Shown piece by piece: positions 63,828 to 64,000 of a stretch of DNA of 64,000 nucleotides. A model generated the notes under the pieces. The model did no database searches. It saw only the letters and a list, made by a program, of their open reading frames with translations, and had not been told where the DNA came from. The position numbers and the translations under genes were made by a program. Position 1 is the first letter of the stretch; every line of letters starts with the position of its first letter. The stretch comes from Clostridium bornimense (GTDB lineage Bacteria; Bacillota; Clostridia; Clostridiales; Clostridiaceae): positions 1,364,001 through 1,428,000 of the forward strand of contig NZ_HG917868.1 of NCBI RefSeq assembly GCF_000577895.1. The letters run 5' to 3'.

Positions 63828-64000
63828 TTATATCAATTGGAAAGCTCTATAATAGTTTTCATCTTCAAATCTATCAAAAAGCTTTAAATCTTGACCACTA
63901 TAAATACCTGGATAAAACATAATTAATTTCTTATTTTTATTTAAATTTTGCTGAAGCGTATTTAATATATTATGAGCTCTTAAATATGGATATACTTTAC
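63828..64000 (-). CDS. brxB: BREX protein BrxB, C-terminal part (cut by window edge)
   Basis: The last 57 codons translate as VYPYLRAHNILNTLQQNLNK, then NKKLIMFYPGIYSGQDLKLF and DRFEDENYYRAFQLI, matching the DUF1788/BrxB C-terminal signature (LR.HNILN, MFYPG.YSGQ.L.LF, NYYRAF.LI). Position directly before brxC is as expected for type 1 BREX. The gene continues beyond the right edge, where brxA should follow. Confidence 0.92.
   Translation of the reverse strand, partial: KVYPYLRAHNILNTLQQNLNKNKKLIMFYPGIYSGQDLKLFDRFEDENYYRAFQLI

Overview
The window looks like a chromosomal segment of a low-GC Gram-positive anaerobe, most likely Clostridium sensu stricto. The evidence is the very AT-rich composition, strong AGGAGG-type ribosome binding sites, TTG/GTG starts, and the gene order mutS-mutL-miaA-hfq-(methionine gamma-lyase-like)-Sfp-lexA. 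All family calls come from reading motifs in the translated sequence; no database search was run.

Layout. (1) 1-14.1 kb is ordinary core genome: a guanine-riboswitch-controlled purine permease, a MATE exporter, the mismatch-repair pair mutS/mutL, miaA, hfq, a PLP lyase, a phosphopantetheinyl transferase, lexA with its own SOS box, a Cys-rich acidic protein and a Xer-type recombinase. (2) 14.1-26.5 kb is a variable chromosomal region: a coiled-coil protein with palindromic operators, an orphan thioester-domain protein plus a decayed copy, a TetR/membrane-protein operon, a candidate type I toxin, two tiny ORFs sharing a C-terminal DACKNCH tail, NUDIX, GNAT, an aldo/keto reductase with a MerR regulator, an acyltransferase, a TetR-controlled ABC exporter and a leucine-rich-repeat protein. 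(3) 26.5-28.0 kb holds no intact gene but carries a decayed gene, a repeat hairpin, a compositionally odd 600-bp stretch with one DnaA box, and the remnant of an AbiGi-like phage-resistance gene. (4) 28.0-39.5 kb is a three-gene ABC-3C-type defence operon next to a Tn7-like transposition module (TniQ, TnsC, TnsB, TnsA) and a serine resolvase. (5) 39.7-49.1 kb looks plasmid-derived: ParM/ParR partition genes, a RecD-like helicase, a possible replication protein, a Toprim primase-like protein, a broken AbiEi-type gene, a predicted nuclease and an XRE regulator. (6) 49.2-51.7 kb is an intact IS66 element with a perfect 8-bp target duplication. (7) 51.7-64 kb is a type 1 BREX operon (brxL, pglZ, pglX, brxC and the 3' end of brxB), running off the right edge.

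How it fits together. From 28 kb rightward the window is a defence and mobility island in which almost everything is on the minus strand. Two observations stand out. First, TnsA appears to have lost the catalytic Asp and Lys of its nuclease site while TnsB keeps its DDE triad, and a serine resolvase with a candidate res site sits beside it; this predicts a Tn7-like element that transposes by cointegrate formation and resolution. Second, five promoters across the island (ABC-3C operon, tnsA, the possible replication gene, a small membrane protein, and pglZ-brxL) carry the same roughly 17-bp motif over the -35 region, which suggests shared control of defence, transposition and replication functions.
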